The translations under genes were made by a program, and so were the position numbers. Source: Thysanoteuthis rhombus (Eukaryota > Mollusca > Cephalopoda > Oegopsida > Thysanoteuthidae). From it: a DNA stretch of 64,000 bases. The stretch spans positions 52,207,368 through 52,271,367 of the forward strand of contig OY735206.1 of NCBI GenBank assembly GCA_963457665.1. The letters run 5' to 3'. The notes under the pieces are model-generated. The model did no database searches. It was not told where the DNA came from and was given only the letters and a program-made list of their open reading frames with translations. Positions 12,701-27,700 of the stretch are shown piece by piece; the stretch's first letter is position 1; every line of letters starts with the position of its first letter.

Positions 12701-15700
12701 GTACTTACCAAATCAAGCTTGTTTTTGTATTATATACTGTCTCTTCTTTTTCTCCACACAGACAATGTTTGCTATTTTACTTGGCTTTCAAATATTTGAT
12801 TTGAAGTATTTGTTCTGAGCTGCTTAATGATTCTGTTCCTTTTTTCAGATCTCCTCTTTACAACTATGTCCTTGTCATTTTATCAGTATTTTCCTTTATT
12901 TGTTCTCTGAATTCATAGTACACTTCTCTTCCAATTCTTGGCTTTCATTTTTCTGTTTCCGACTACCATCACTATAATTCTGCATTGCATTGGTTGTGCT
13001 CAGTTCTTTTTGATGTCATTTCTCAGCTGTAAAGCTTTGTATATGGCCATTAGTTTTCCTGCCAATTGATTAAATTATTTGAATAGCCCTTTTATCTGGG
13101 TTTTATTTGAGGTTTATCTTCATTAATTACCTACTTGAGTTTAACCAAACCTGATTCATTTTGAAAAAATTCTATTATAGGATTTAAAAGATTATTGTTA
13201 TTTGTAATACTAGCAGAGATACCTGATGTTGCCCAGGAAAATTTGGTATAAAGATTGTTATAAGTAAAAATTTGTATGTCAAAAAAGAGATAATTGCAGC
13301 GGTGTATTTGCTTTATATACCCATGAAACTGTAGTTAAATCTTGGAAAGTGACCACATTAGGAAACTGATGCATTAAATAACTGCTTAATTGGAGAAAGA
13401 AAAAAAGAAAAAACTCACCTCCTACATACTTTGAGGCTCTATTTCTGTTGGACAGACAGGAAAAAAATGGCCCAATTTGATATAACAGTTGAAAAACATC
13501 TCCACCATGGGAAAAAGTGAAAAAAATAATTTAAGTGGAAACTGCCAAATATCCTTGAGTAAATCAGGTGAAATTGATATAAAGCATAAAAAATCAATAG
13601 CAAAATAAATAACTTCATTTTTTCACATATTTTATTTAAGAAAAATTTCTCTCCATCTAGTTAAAAATCTTTGAATCACCCGACATAATGTAGCTAAAAA
13701 AAAGTATAAAAAGGAAAAACCCAAATGAGGTGAACTAATCTTAAAATTGAGTGGGGAAACAGGAATGTATAATTTAGTTGTTCAGTAGATGGTACTTCTG
13801 AACTTGTTTCATGAAGAAGTTGAATGTGATGGAAGAAGCCACAGAACTTGTATGAATGAGAATAATCCTGTTATAAATGTTTGTCCTGTTAGTAAGATGA
13901 ATGATCGGATTAAATTCTGGCAGAAAAATATGATAGATCCAAGTATTACGAAAAAAAAAAACAGTTGATTATTTTGTTTTTCAACTAATGTCCTATGATT
14001 TAAAAATGTCTTTCTTTTTTTTTCTTTTATATAATCAATCTCCTGCTAAAAAGGCTGTGACTGAAATTTAATTGACAACTGCTGGCTCACATATTACAAA
14101 GTAATTTTGGTATCTGAAGTTTGTCTACTTTTTCTTATGTTTATTTGTTCTTTTATTGTTACCAAAGTTTGTGCCGTTTGTAAGAAGAATTACTGAAGAA
14201 AATTTTAATTTAAAAGAATCATTTCTTTCCTAAGTTTATGACCCGTGGTTGGCTGAAAAATGTCCTCAAAGGTCAACCTCGCATCGCCTATGTGGGAAGC
14301 TTTCTGTATGTATGTATTTTTGTTAGTATACTTGTTAAAATGGCACATTGTAGCAAAATATTTATTTCTTCAATACTATTAAAAGAGCAATTTGCGGTCC
14401 ACTTTGCAACTTCATTATGGTGTGGTGGTCTACAATAGCCCTCATCATGATGATCTAAATTATAATGATCTGATTTCTCAAGGGAGATTACTCCAGATGT
14501 ATTTAATGCTAATCATTGTGTCGTCTCGTATATTTTATTTGCAAATAATTATGATATAAATTCTATAAATAGGAAGTGACTTTACTTTGAGCTTAATGGC
14601 AGCTTGCTTTAGAGAAAAGCAACCAATAGAAAATGAAATAAAAGAAAAGAAACTGATAGAAATGAATACTGGAAAACTTTTTGTGTATAAATATGTGTGG
14701 AGGTATGTTCAGAGACAAATGCAGGGTTTTGTAGGTTGCATATATCATCCAATTTCAAGCAATAAGAAAAATATTGTTTTTTTGAATATTAATGATTTTG
14801 AATTCAAATATCACCTTGCTGTACCATTAGACTAGAACATAATCATTTTATGGTAAGAACAATTTGAAATATTCTTAGCTGAGCCTTCAAATGCTGTCAT
14901 GTAGCAAATTTAAACATTTTTGTATTCTTTTTAAGTACATTTAAAGAAGTTGGAAATAAACTTACGTCTGAAATTTTTTTTCTTCTCTCACCCTAGTGTC
15001 CTTTTAGAGTATGGGGCTGCATTGCAGTTTTAGTCGCAAATAAATTTTATAGGGTGGAGCAGATAGCCTGACACCCTGCTATTTACACAATATAAGAAAT
15101 TGGCATTTTTTGGTGTTATTATTGCTGTTGCAAGATCCTTAGATTATGTATCATGTTATACTATTAGTATTGTATGAACCAGATTGCTCTAAGTAAAATA
15201 ATCTTTTTTACTATCAAGCTGCTTGTTACAATTACGTCTGTTATGCACTGATTGGTCAGTTTTCAACAAATTGAATAATTGGGAGTGAGAATTTGGGAAC
15301 ATAGAAATTTGTATGACAGCTTGTGTCAAGACTGTTGTCTGAAGAAAATTCTTTTGTTCATTTCCTCATCTGAGAGTCTATGGAATTACAAGTTTGTAAA
15401 AAAAAAAAAAAAAAAATCATGGGGTGTTCTGTAGGAACTAGCTAAGCACCCCCTGATAAAGTGGTAAGGAAAGGTAATTGATAAGAAGAAAAAAGTTGGG
15501 TAGTCTAATGAAAGGTTAGGAAGAGAGAGGAGAAAAGAAAGGTTGTTTACTGAGGGTGTAGGAAGATTTTTGCGAATGAATTTATATATATGAAACACAT
15601 GTTTGTGCAAGATTTAGATAAAATCATGGCCTGGCAACAGTTTGAAAGGGATACGTGAGAGAAGAGCAGAGACATCAGATAATGGATAATTTTAGTTGTC

Positions 15701-18700
15701 GGCATGCGTGAAATTTTTATGGGTCAAATTAGTTCATTGCCAACACTAAATTATCTTTGACTTGTGTGCATTTTCACTTATCACTTATCGTAATTTTGTA
15801 TCTAAAATCTCTTGAAGTAATCCAGCATTTTAAGTGGCTTCAAATTAGTGTGCCATTTATACAGTATTTAGCTATTATTTTTCAGGGATGATACATTCAC
15901 TGATATATGATCAATTCTAATTTGTAGAAAACAAATATAGTATAATATTTTGCTCAATGTTCTTAATAGGAATCAATCTTTTCAAAAGAAAATACTGGTT
16001 TTGCATTAAATTCATTGGGGAATAGAAGTATTTATTCTTCTCAACTTGATGAAAATTTGTAGAGAAATTTTAAACTCCAATTTCAATATCTTCCAATAAA
16101 AAAAACCCTGTGCATAATTTCATGTCAATTACACGCTGTGCTAATTTTCATGTTTCTAGCATTTACTGTTCTATCATGGACTACGTCTTTCATTATCCAT
16201 TATTATCAACCTCAAAATTTTGTTTGCTGTCATCATTCCAACAGCAGAACCAACGAAGTACATATACATGAAGACATATTGCGAAAATAGAAATGGCATC
16301 AAAATGTTACACAGTGATGAGTACACGTACAATGTATCCATCTGAAAACGTTCAAAGAAAGTCAATTATGGTATATGTATGTATGTAGGATATATTTGAA
16401 TTTTTGTTATGAAAAAAAAAAACCCTCATTTCTGATTTCTTTTCTTTTTCTTTTTTTTTTCTTTTTTTTTTCTTTTTTTTTCTTTTTTTTTTTTTTTTTC
16501 AAATAGTTATCAAAAGTGCACATACCAGGAAAATAGTCTTCATTAGTTCTGATTTAACCAACTGTATTTTTGTTTTAGGGATTTCTAAGAATGGGATGCA
16601 TGTCAAGAGTTCAATAGGAAGTCAAATATAAATCCACTTCTCATTGTTTTGTGCTGTTGAATGTATAATGATTTCAATCCAAACAACTCAATTGAAAGAT
16701 AAGAAATAATGTTATCTTGCTATCATTTTTCTTTCAGGTAATGATTTGATATGATTTTTCACTCTTAGCCTGAACCCATTAGATTATTGAACTGCTTATA
16801 GCTAATTTTTACACCTAATCCATTTATCCTCCTTGAAACAAAAGAAAGTCAGTCACGATAAGTGTGATTACCTGGTACTGTAAGCTGAGTAATACCTATC
16901 TATATTATGATAGGTCTGATTAGTCTCTCAACAGAAACTGTCTCTGGCCTATGACTTCTGGCAGCATGCCATTTTGAAGGTGATCAATCAAATAATTTGA
17001 GGAAGGGATGATAAATAAGTTATGTCAACCTTTTGTTGGGCAGTGATCACTAAAAGGAATTTTCAAAAAACAAGTGTGAATGCTGCCAGACGCAAACTAG
17101 GGGATCAGTTTTGCGCAAACTTACATTGCAAGTTAATCCCCCACCCTCACTAAAAACCTATTTTGGAAGGGCATTTTCGAAAAAACATAATAGTTGTTTT
17201 TTCTCGACATGATATGTAAATGTTTAGATATCCATCCTCCTAGCTTCATTAGTGTAGCCTGTATGAACGGTACATGTATAGCCAGCCAGCCAAACTTGAA
17301 AGCTGTAGAAACCAATGTTGATGTTGACAGTTTTAGTGGACGGTTTCTAATTTACATATTCGTCTGTCATACTTCTGTCTGTCACACTTTAGAAATAAAC
17401 AATTTACCTTGAAAGGGGTTGGGATAGAGGAGAGGTTCTGAGATAAGAATTGCATTACCAAAAACCATGAAGTGAGCAGGGAGAAGAATTGAGAAGCAGT
17501 TGGATTTAGGGTATGCAGAAGTATAAGGGGTGAAATAAAAAGATATGTGCTAAAGGATAATGGCTGAACTCAGCAAGCTTTCAAATTACTGCATAAGCAT
17601 GCTGACACAGAGCAAAGCTTTAGGTATACTGTTAGCAATGCAACTAGTATTTACTCGTACTTTGTAAATTGTAATTTTGATTGTATGCTGCAATGCCCAA
17701 CATAGAGAAATCTGGCTAATCTGGGGGAAGGTCTATGTCCAGATGCTAAAAGACTGATGATGATGTAATGTGTAATCCAATTCTTATTGCTATTCCTTAT
17801 CTGTGGGCATTCAAGTAAACAATACAGCTTTTATTATCTTTGTTGTTTTTCTTTTAGTTCCTCTGTCCACAACTATGGACTCTTATTTTTGAACAGTTCT
17901 TTTTATATAAGATTATGAGACGTACTGTTTTATAAGTTTTTGAACCAGCACAAATTTTTTTTTTTTTTAATTAAAAAATTTTTTTTTATTGCCCAAGATT
18001 GCGGGGGGGCCATTAAGGATTTAGAGCTGGGGCATCCATGTAAACTAACTAGTTTGGCAACTCTTTCAAATAGCAATTCTGAACAATATTTTAGGATAGG
18101 GGGAAAAAAACTTTATTTTTCATTTAACAATATAATTCTGATAAAAAAAACATTTAAAAAAAAATTGGCATTTAGAACCACAAAATCTGCCTAAATGCAT
18201 GTCTTATGTTGATTACAATAAAATTTGGTTGTTCTTGTGTTAAATTCCTGTTTTTAACTCTCAAAACCAATGATTAGAGCAAAATGTCTTTTTGTTGAAA
18301 TGTGTATGTATGAATGTATGTATATATTTATGTGTGTGTATGTATAATCATCTCTAAGAAATTCAAACATATCCATGAGTTTTTTTCATGGGTAATAACT
18401 AATAGCTTATAATTGTATAAGTATCCTAAAAATTGAAATTTAGTATCTGGTGTTCCTAAGCTTAAGTTTAGGAACTCTATGCTTAATTCTATTTATCAAA
18501 TGTTGGTTGAATCTATTGTCGAAATTTACAACTTCTATTAGATTTTATAGTATATAACACTGGTTAAAGTGAGAGATTCAAAAGAAAAATGCCACAATAA
18601 GTATGAATGATCAGTACTAAGTTACTATCTGTAGTATAGGGAAATAGATGTCTTTATCAGATCTACCAAGCTGCTCTTGCCAATGTTAGTTGTAATAGCA

Positions 18701-21700
18701 GTTGATTTATTCTTGTATCAATGTTGTAATAATAAAACACGTCAAATAAAACTGTTTGCTGTGAGGCATTATCAGTAGCCACAAGTGATCAGCTGATAGC
18801 TTTCATGAAAGGGGAAGAGAAAAAAAAAAAATTGAGAATATTTCAGGTATGCTCCTATGGTGTTAGTTGCTAAAACTGACCTGCTCAGCTAGCTGTATAA
18901 TCTGAATATCTATTGAAAATGAATTGAATGACACTAAAATAAATCCATCTGAAAAGACGGGCTTTAAACTTTTAATCTGATTTAAATTATAAACTCATTA
19001 CTTTTTGTAATCAAATGCACTGATAGCAGATAGAATAAGTCGCTAGTTTCAGAAGCAGTCATTAAGCCAAGTGGGGGTATCTGCATAAATTGTTGATAGC
19101 CAATCCTAACCTTGAACATGTAGTTTGTGTGTGTGTGTGTGTGTACTTATGAGCTTATGTGCATTTAACACTGACCTCAGCTGTCTTCATCATTTCATCA
19201 AGCATCTATCATCCTTACCACCCAAATTCGGATAGTTGAATAGACTCATATACTGAAACCTAAAATTTGTCTTTTTAAAAATCTGAGTAGACCATTGAAC
19301 AGAATCAAAGTACCAAATCATCTGCCATTGATTTGAGTGTCTGGTATTTGTAAGTAGTTAATCATTGTCTATTCTTTTGTTGATTCACTTCATATATTGA
19401 CATAATTTGTTTCTGTTGAAATTTGTTATTGTTTGTACCTTTATCCTAACTTTGATTCTTGATGTTATAATATTCACGTTTTTTATTGTGTAAATGTTCA
19501 AGTGCATGGGTATTGTTATAAGATTTCTTCTTTGTACAATTTTTAATGCAAAAATGTGGAATGGGTATTTATTGAAAAAAGACGGTTACTTTTCATTTGA
19601 TGTAGGTTTAGTGGTTGGGACATGCCTCTGTGTATTTCTAAGGAGTAGAATCAAGTCAACATTTACTGTTGAAAATGGACTGAGTAGTTGTACAATTAAT
19701 CAATATTACACTCTAGACTTGTGGATCAGTGGCAATGAATGGGTGCTGTGCTCCTGGGTAAGATCAATAGATGAGCCAACCCTCTGCTCCTCATCACTAA
19801 CCTTGATGTTCAGATTTGATCCAATTTTAGTTAAATGTAGTGAACGGATGGAGGGCAGGTGTTACAAATAATCAAACTCAAAGTATTTCCTGTTTAAGAT
19901 GAAAATTAAAAAGAAAAAAATACCATTTTATTTTGTTCTCACTTTCTTTTTTTTTTTTTTTTTACATTGACCCAGATTAAATAAAAACCTAACAAACTTG
20001 TGGGACTTTTTAGATATCTTTTTATAATACTGTGAACATATTTTTAAAACTTGTGAACTAATTAAGAACAATTATCAGAATATGTTTATTTTCTAATATC
20101 TGAAATAGCTCCTGATATTGAAATCTTAGCCTTCAGCCTTTGATTTGAGCAGATGTCAATGTTATCATTCTATCATCAGCTGCATAAATAGAATGCTATT
20201 TAGATGGAGAGCCAATCTCATTAATCTGGTTAAACATTATTCTTGCTTTTTCATAACGTTTTATGTGTAACATTTGGCTTTCAGGATTTGAAACAATTTT
20301 TTAGATCTATTTTAAATTATATGATTGCAAATGAACTTCTGTTTATAATTATTAGTCAATGTGAAGTTGTTGCTTTGCTGAAGATTATCATAAATGTACA
20401 ACAGCAGGCTTGACTAATGGCTGCTACTGATACAATGTGTGACAGATGTGGTAAAAAGGTAGGAGACAGAAAAAAGTTAGTTCGTTTAATAAAAGGATAT
20501 GAAGAGAGGGGAGAAGATAAAGTCAAGTAGTTTAATAAGAGGGTTGGAAGGAAGAGAGAAGAAAAGAAATTCAGGTAGTTTGATAAGGAAGTAGGAAGGG
20601 GAAGGAGGTAAAGGCTGCTACTGATACTATAAGTGTGACAGACATCTTGTTTATGATATTTTTAAATTACCTTGTTGAAAGAAACTATTAGTTATAGTGA
20701 AACAACTGAATATAACAAATTCTGTAGAAAATACTGTGATTGTTCTTTCTTTAATTTGCTTAAGAACTAGATTTTAATTTAAGGTTTATTTTCATATACC
20801 TCTGAATATGTTTGTCTCTTTCATCTTCATCTCTACCTTTCCTTCTTCGTTGCTTTTATTTTCTCTCTTTGTTGACTGAATTCAAATATTTGTGGATCAA
20901 CAAATCCATAGCCAGACACATTTATTAGCTGAATTTTAATCTGAAATTTTCACTGTATTTTACACCATTCCACACCTCCATAAACAGAACTAGTTATGGC
21001 AATCAAAATTATTTCCATTCTACCATTAGTTGGTATGTATGCATACCTTATATGAATAACTTGGAGTAGTCATCAAAGACAGTGAAATGAGTAACATGTG
21101 ATTTCTACCCTAATGCACTTCTGACTGACGAGTCTCCAGTGATAACATGTTTTACAAAACTTTTCGGGCCCTTCTGATCATCATTTATAAAAATAGAATC
21201 ATATTTGCTAATGCCCTCTTAAATAAGCATTTTAAACCTTCCTGGTTGGGCACAGAAATGATTAATTGTATGCGACAACTCACCAAAAAAACATGAATTG
21301 GGAAATGCAAGAGAATTAGCTAATGAGATTCTTGCTTTTAAGTGCTCAAACTAAACTTGAATAATCATTAGAAATTTTTGACTAGTATTTTCTTTAATCT
21401 TGATTTAGTTGGTTTATAGCTAAACGTCACTGCCTTGCACAGTTCTTGGTCACCTTGGTCTAGTTGCAATACATTATAGCGTTCTTCTGTCAGACTTTTA
21501 CTCATCATAGACCGACCCATTAACCCTTTAAGTCTCTGGACAAAGGCCCACATGCAGCCAGAAACTTCTGCACTGTCAGCTTTGCTATGAGGCAAATCTG
21601 AGGCTACCTAGGGAAAAAAATTCTAGTTGATTATAGCTACTCAGACAATTAGTCTACGGCAGTGAGGAAACAGTGTGGAAATAAAGGATAGTCTCATGGT

Positions 21701-24700
21701 GAGACTAGAACTCTCATCCCTTTTGCCTCAGGGAAATCTGGTTATCTGTGTCTGCTGCTCTGCCGCTTGAGCTACCAGATCTTTTATGGTAGGAGATCAA
21801 ATCCATCCCGTAAACCTACCTTTTCATTTCCCTCCATTGATTGATTACATATTTGTTTTCTTTTTAATTGAAATAGGGGTATTAGTGATAACAATATTTT
21901 GATTTTATTATCATATCAGATGAAGCATTGTCAACCATTATTCATTCTTTACTAGTATTTTCTTTCATCCCAATTTTGGTTGCTTTCAGTTGAAAGGAAG
22001 CACAAGTCAAATATCAACATGTTTGAATGTTCTCTATCTAATAAAAAATCAAATCAAGATAATGAACTTAAATAAATTACAGAAAACTTGAAAAAAATTT
22101 TTTTATCAACTTATAGATATTTTATCATTAAATATTCCTTTCTTTTTTTTTTTCTTTTTTCTTTCTCTATATTTCAGATCATAAGTTAAAGCGAGGTATA
22201 TCAAATACAGTGGAAAATGTGTCTTTAGTGAGTAAGGTTCGTAATGATGTCCTGCAGGATATTGAGGAAGCCAGTCATGACCACATGTATACCCAGACAT
22301 TTGTTTTACCTGATCTGTCTGTCTATTCAGAGGACTTCCGTATATTTTTGGAGCGAGATCTTGTTGAGACCTCAACTCTTGTATCATTAGAACAAGCTGG
22401 TGAGTTATTTCTTTTACCTCTATTTCACACCTTTGTTACTATTGTTATTTCTATGATGCATTATACATATATAATATAGTACTGCTTATAAGAATTTGAA
22501 CAATACAGAAATTGTGTTTTGTATGGCTTGGTTTTGAGTGGAAAACACAAAATCTACAACAAGGCATGCTTTTTTTGCAGAGTTTCCAGACTAGCTAGTT
22601 GAATAGCTTTCAACTAGACAATTGGTCTAGTTGAGAGCTTATTTTGCATTGTAGGTTAGGAAATATGTATTTTTCTCTTGGTAATATTTGATTCCATATA
22701 AAATTTTAACCTCAGTATATTAAATGAATGTTTTGCAAGTGTCCGAATACTTCTTTCTTCCACTGTATACATTGTTTATAACATTTTTCAATGAGCATGC
22801 TGATACACTGTACACCCATTATAATGCAGAATTGCTTATAGTGGAGTTTGAACATGGATCCCAACTTTAAAAATGTTGAATCCAGCTCACCAAATCGTAG
22901 CTAAATACAAAAATAGAAAAACCCTTAAGAAATGTTATGCACAGGGCCTATGCACTAGGTTCACCCTTACTCCATGGTTTTCTCTTGATTTCTGCAAGAA
23001 TCACAAAGGTCAAGAAGTTGGGGGCGGGATGTTTGGTCCAGAGCCAGGAGGAATAGGGATGGCAGACCCCTCCCTTACTGCCAGTGTACACCACTTATTT
23101 ACAGTGAATGATACTAATAGATTACTAACTATACACCTATTTTTACTCACCTTCGGGAAATGACATCCAGCATTCTTCATACAACAAAGAGGGAAACTCT
23201 TATCAAGGTTTATAAAATGGGAAATTTGTTACAACACACTTATGTGGTAGAAAATTATGGACCCTGACCTCCAAATTGTAATGAATCTATGGTGTACTAC
23301 ACTCTGATCCTAGGCAAAGAGCCTGGGAGAGACTTTTTGATCCTAGGTAGAGCACACTGATACTCTGATCTGAGGCAGAAGAGCTAATCCACACGTAAAT
23401 AATCCCATCATTTTTCATAGTTACTTTGCTAATTCTTGAATGAAAGTCAAAAGATAAAATGAGTCAAAATTTTATCAATTTTTTTTGCATGATTTATATT
23501 TTCAGGCACTTCTTATTTTGTGGATTTTGTATTGAACTTCGATCATGTATCTTAAAAAACCAAAAATTATAAAATCAAAGGCACTGGGATCTACAGTAAG
23601 ATAGCCCACGGTAGTGAAATGAAGAAACAGTGAAATTAGACCAATAATAGCCCTGGTCATTATTCAAAGGCCATTAAAACTGATAGATTGAGCTTAATGA
23701 AATAATAAGCTACCACTCACACGTTTTTATTCACTTCTCTCTATAATAGAAGTCTATTTTGACATCACTATCACTTATGGAAGTTTCCTGAATTTCTTCA
23801 TTAGTAGTCATCCTCTGATAACAGGTGTCATATTCCTTGTCAGCATCATTGCATTCTTCATTTTCAGCCTGGTCTCTGTTTTTGATTTCCTTGATTCTTG
23901 CATCGACATTCTACAACTGAGAGTTCAAGATTTCTTTTCAGACTTGCTGGCCAGGGTGGGCAATGCCACAGCATTTGAAGGCATGAATAATAGTTTCCTT
24001 GCTTTATTTTTTATTTTTTTACCGCATTTGGGACAAAGTTCACTATCCACTGGTATGATGGTCTCTTCCAGTAACCTTTGTATATGCCTTCTTACCATTA
24101 GCAAACCATTCTTCCCATTTGGCACGCAAAGCTTTCTTGAATGTTGCAATGACTGAAACGTCAAGTGACTAGAGATATGTTGTCTTTGGTAAACTTTAAG
24201 TTTGATGACAATTTGTGTCTTTCCAAGTTAAGTCTTTATTTCTGTCTTGAAATCCCTTGAAAATAACCATCTTCAACATATGCCTGAAAGCATCAGCATT
24301 CAATGCAGTCATGAAATGGCCTTTGGTTGCCCCACAATGAGATTCCTCTATGTTCTTTTAGCCAACAAACTCTATATAAGAGGAACTTAACATTTCAATG
24401 TAGACTGGTATATCATCCATATTTCAGGTCTGATAAGAGTCCAGATAGGCAGTTAAAGCTGAGATATTCAGTAGTCTTGGACAACTTTGGCTTTGTTTTG
24501 GGATTTGTTGTCAGTTTGACCAATGTGTATTATCGTAAAAACAGTTTATTTCATCTCATGAAATTGGAAGTCATTTATCTGAACATTAAATCATGTCCAT
24601 CCCAATGTCTTGTTCTTTCGTGATAGATAGATCCCAGCATGCAAAGTTGGCAATAGCTGGTAATCAGCTATTTTCTTTTTTTCTGTCTGTTGGTTGATCA

Positions 24701-27700
24701 CCCATTGCAGAAACTTGGTCTCCTGATCCTCATGCACTGGACCATGACCACCTCCGATGAGTCTCCAGTGTTTTTCATTTGTTTCAGTCTGACGTTTTGT
24801 TCCACCATTTTCGTAGATGCCTTTTGTCAATGCAGAGTTCAAGCAAAGCTGCTGATAAATTTCCAGAATGATCTTTTACATATTTTACAGCATATAACTT
24901 TTCAGTTGTCATGTTTGACTACCGAGGACATTTCACTCTGCTCCCTTTAGTTGCCATTGCAATTTTTGAAAAATATTTTCAATTTTACTAGTTTCCCTCC
25001 AAAATGAAGCTGCCTACACATAACCGTGATAATTCAAAGATAATGGTTACATTAATGGTTGATTAGCCAGTAGTTGGCCAACAGATGACTTATACATAGC
25101 TGCACGCAATGACTTATCAGCCATTACCTTACCACACCTTAGTGAGTATATTTGCCACACATGCAAACATGTACACAATGATGTGGTAAACAATTTACTT
25201 ATGACAGTTATTGGAAGACTACTAAACAAAATGATTATTTGAAGTTTCTGAATTTTTTTAGCTTAACCAGTGATATTAATTTCTTTGAAGCAACTTTCGT
25301 TTAGACAGTGAATTGACAGATATTTCAGACCTGATGTCTCAATTATCAAATATGTATTCAAGGTGACTGATTTTCTCACACTACAGAGCACTAAAACATA
25401 GACGCTTTCAAATTTTCATCTACAAAAATTGACCCAAAATAAACGTCTACCTGAAATAACCACCCATGGGCGATCTATTGGTAGTTTCTGGTAGGGATAA
25501 TATTCCTTTTTAGTGTCTTAGAATCACCCATATTATGCCACTGCTTCAGCCATCTGTTGTTTCCTCTCTTGATGAGCTCTGTGCAGGAGAATAGGTCAGT
25601 CAGTCATGAGCAATGTTCCATCTTATTTTTTGTAGTCAATAGGCACAAGAAACTTACGCTGTGCAATTTTTTTCTGATTACAAAAGTATGTGTACACTTT
25701 TAAATTCAACATAGGGAATTGATAGGTTCTCAATAGAAATTCAGTAAGCTATCTCTGGAATTTCAAAACTTTTGATTTCTTTAGTGTGCTGATTGCAAAA
25801 CGTTTGTTTGCGTGCATACAAGCACAGCTTGGAGGGAAATAGGGTTATAACTCAATTTATTTTGATAGCACCAGATCAACAGTGTAATAACTATATTACG
25901 TTCCTTTGTATCTGATTCATATATTTATATAGATGTATATGTATTCTTTGTTCCGTATAGTGTATGTAATCTACTGCATTAGGCACTACACTAGATTACC
26001 TTTTTTGTTTTCTCATGAACTGATTTAAAAAAAAAAAAGTGAAAATACCTTGTTTTGCTGGAAAATTTTTTGTTTTTTTGTCAGGTCGATTGAACTGGTG
26101 GGCCACTATTGGAGTGTGTCAGCGCCTAATGCCTATGGCCACCACAGGAGATGGCAACTGCTTGCTGCATGCTGCTTCCTTGGGTAAGTTTCCATTGCTT
26201 CCATTGGGGAAGGCTGAGGTAGGCAACCTTTGGCCCACAAAGGGAATTTTACTGACCCACCTGCAAATATTGGGTTGGGTACTATATTTATTTTTTTGTT
26301 TCAAAAATTCTTTGTGTCTTTTTAATAGATTCAAAAGATGCTAAATTGAGTTCTTTGATTACTAATTGTTATTCTTGATTGAGCACAAGCGATTTCTCAT
26401 TGATTTGAGGCAAAATATAGCTAGATGTACAGGTATCCCTAGCTTTACGAAAGTATGCTTTTTTACTATTCTGCTTTTATGAAAGACCTCAAGCAGTCAT
26501 AGCTTTGAACTCTCCATTATCTCAAATTTTATGTATCTGTTAGCAAGATATGCCCTAAGATATTAGAAAAGACTAAAAGTGTAAAATTGGCAGACTTGAA
26601 TTATTATTTGGAGTCTGAAAATACTCAAGAAATTTTCCTGAATAAATTAGTATTAATAACTTCTTTGCTTTATGCCATTTCAGCTTACCAAAGGTTTTAT
26701 AGAAATACTCTAGTTTTGGATAGCGGGGTAAACCTGTATTTGAATAGATAATTCCCATGAACTTTTTTACGATATATATCTGACCAATACTACACATTGG
26801 TACTTGTCTGCAGAGGTAAAAAAAAAAAGGTTGCCAGTCCATGGTATAGGGCATTAAACTTCTGAATAATTTGAATTTAATAGTGTTACTAATACTGCTT
26901 ACTTGGAATTTGTTTCTTTTTTTCACTTTCTTGAAATGTTTGGATAATTGTATTATAGTCATACTTATGACTTATTTTTTTCTTTTTTCATTTTGAAATA
27001 TTTTTATCACTTCTCTTGATGTTGCTTCCTCCTTTCAATTATCAAGTTTTTTGTTGTAATGTTGGTGTGAGCTTATGAGTGCTGCTTGAGATTATATAAT
27101 TATTTCAAGTATATCATGAAACTAATGTAAGTAAAACTTGCATAGCCTGCTGCAATTCTATATAAGACTTTGCTGAACCATTGCATTTCTTTCTCTCTCT
27201 CTCTCTCTCCCAGTTGAAAAGTCTCATAGTTGATCCAGTGAATAATCGAGAAATGTGTTGTTTAATCTTTGATTAGTTATCTATTTTTTGTTTTTGTTTT
27301 GATCATTTGATCATTTCAGTATTATCTTCAAGCTTTTGTTGCCATGCCAACAACAGCTGTATTTGATTCCCTTTTTTTTATTATTTAGAAATCAATCTTC
27401 TTCCTACACAAAAGAAAGACACCTAGTTGGAGTTTAGTAAGATGGTGGGAAGCCCAGCTTTTTAATCGGGGAAGATACTAAGTTTACCTCTCATACCTAC
27501 TATGTCAAGAAAGTAGCTGTGACATTTTATGTATTCTTGATCTATCTAAATTAGCTATTGAGGTCCTTCTTATATCATCTAAAGAGTGATTAAAACTACA
27601 TGCTTCAATTTTTTCCTCTGACATAATTTGTCTCCTGATGTCTAGTGTTGTCTGTAACTAAACTACATTTTCTCTTCAGATTTTCTTTACTGTAAATGAC

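Larger units (their letters stand above)
6717..22177 (+). other. OTUD7 intron 1
   Basis: A 15.5-kb intron from GTATGT to TTTCAG (acceptor preceded by a strong T/C tract at 22141-22175). It contains the element at 7013-7856, several SINEs, the pyrimidine minisatellite at 9390-10685, an inverted SINE pair, and LINE remnants near 12.4-13.05 kb and 17.69-17.77 kb. Apart from these and simple repeats, 13.1-17.6 kb and 17.8-21.3 kb hold only AT-rich sequence in which I recognise nothing. Confidence 0.85.

Noticed and set aside
19494..19871. 125-codon open frame on +
   Set aside because: No recognisable motif, AT-driven composition and no splice context; it looks like chance.
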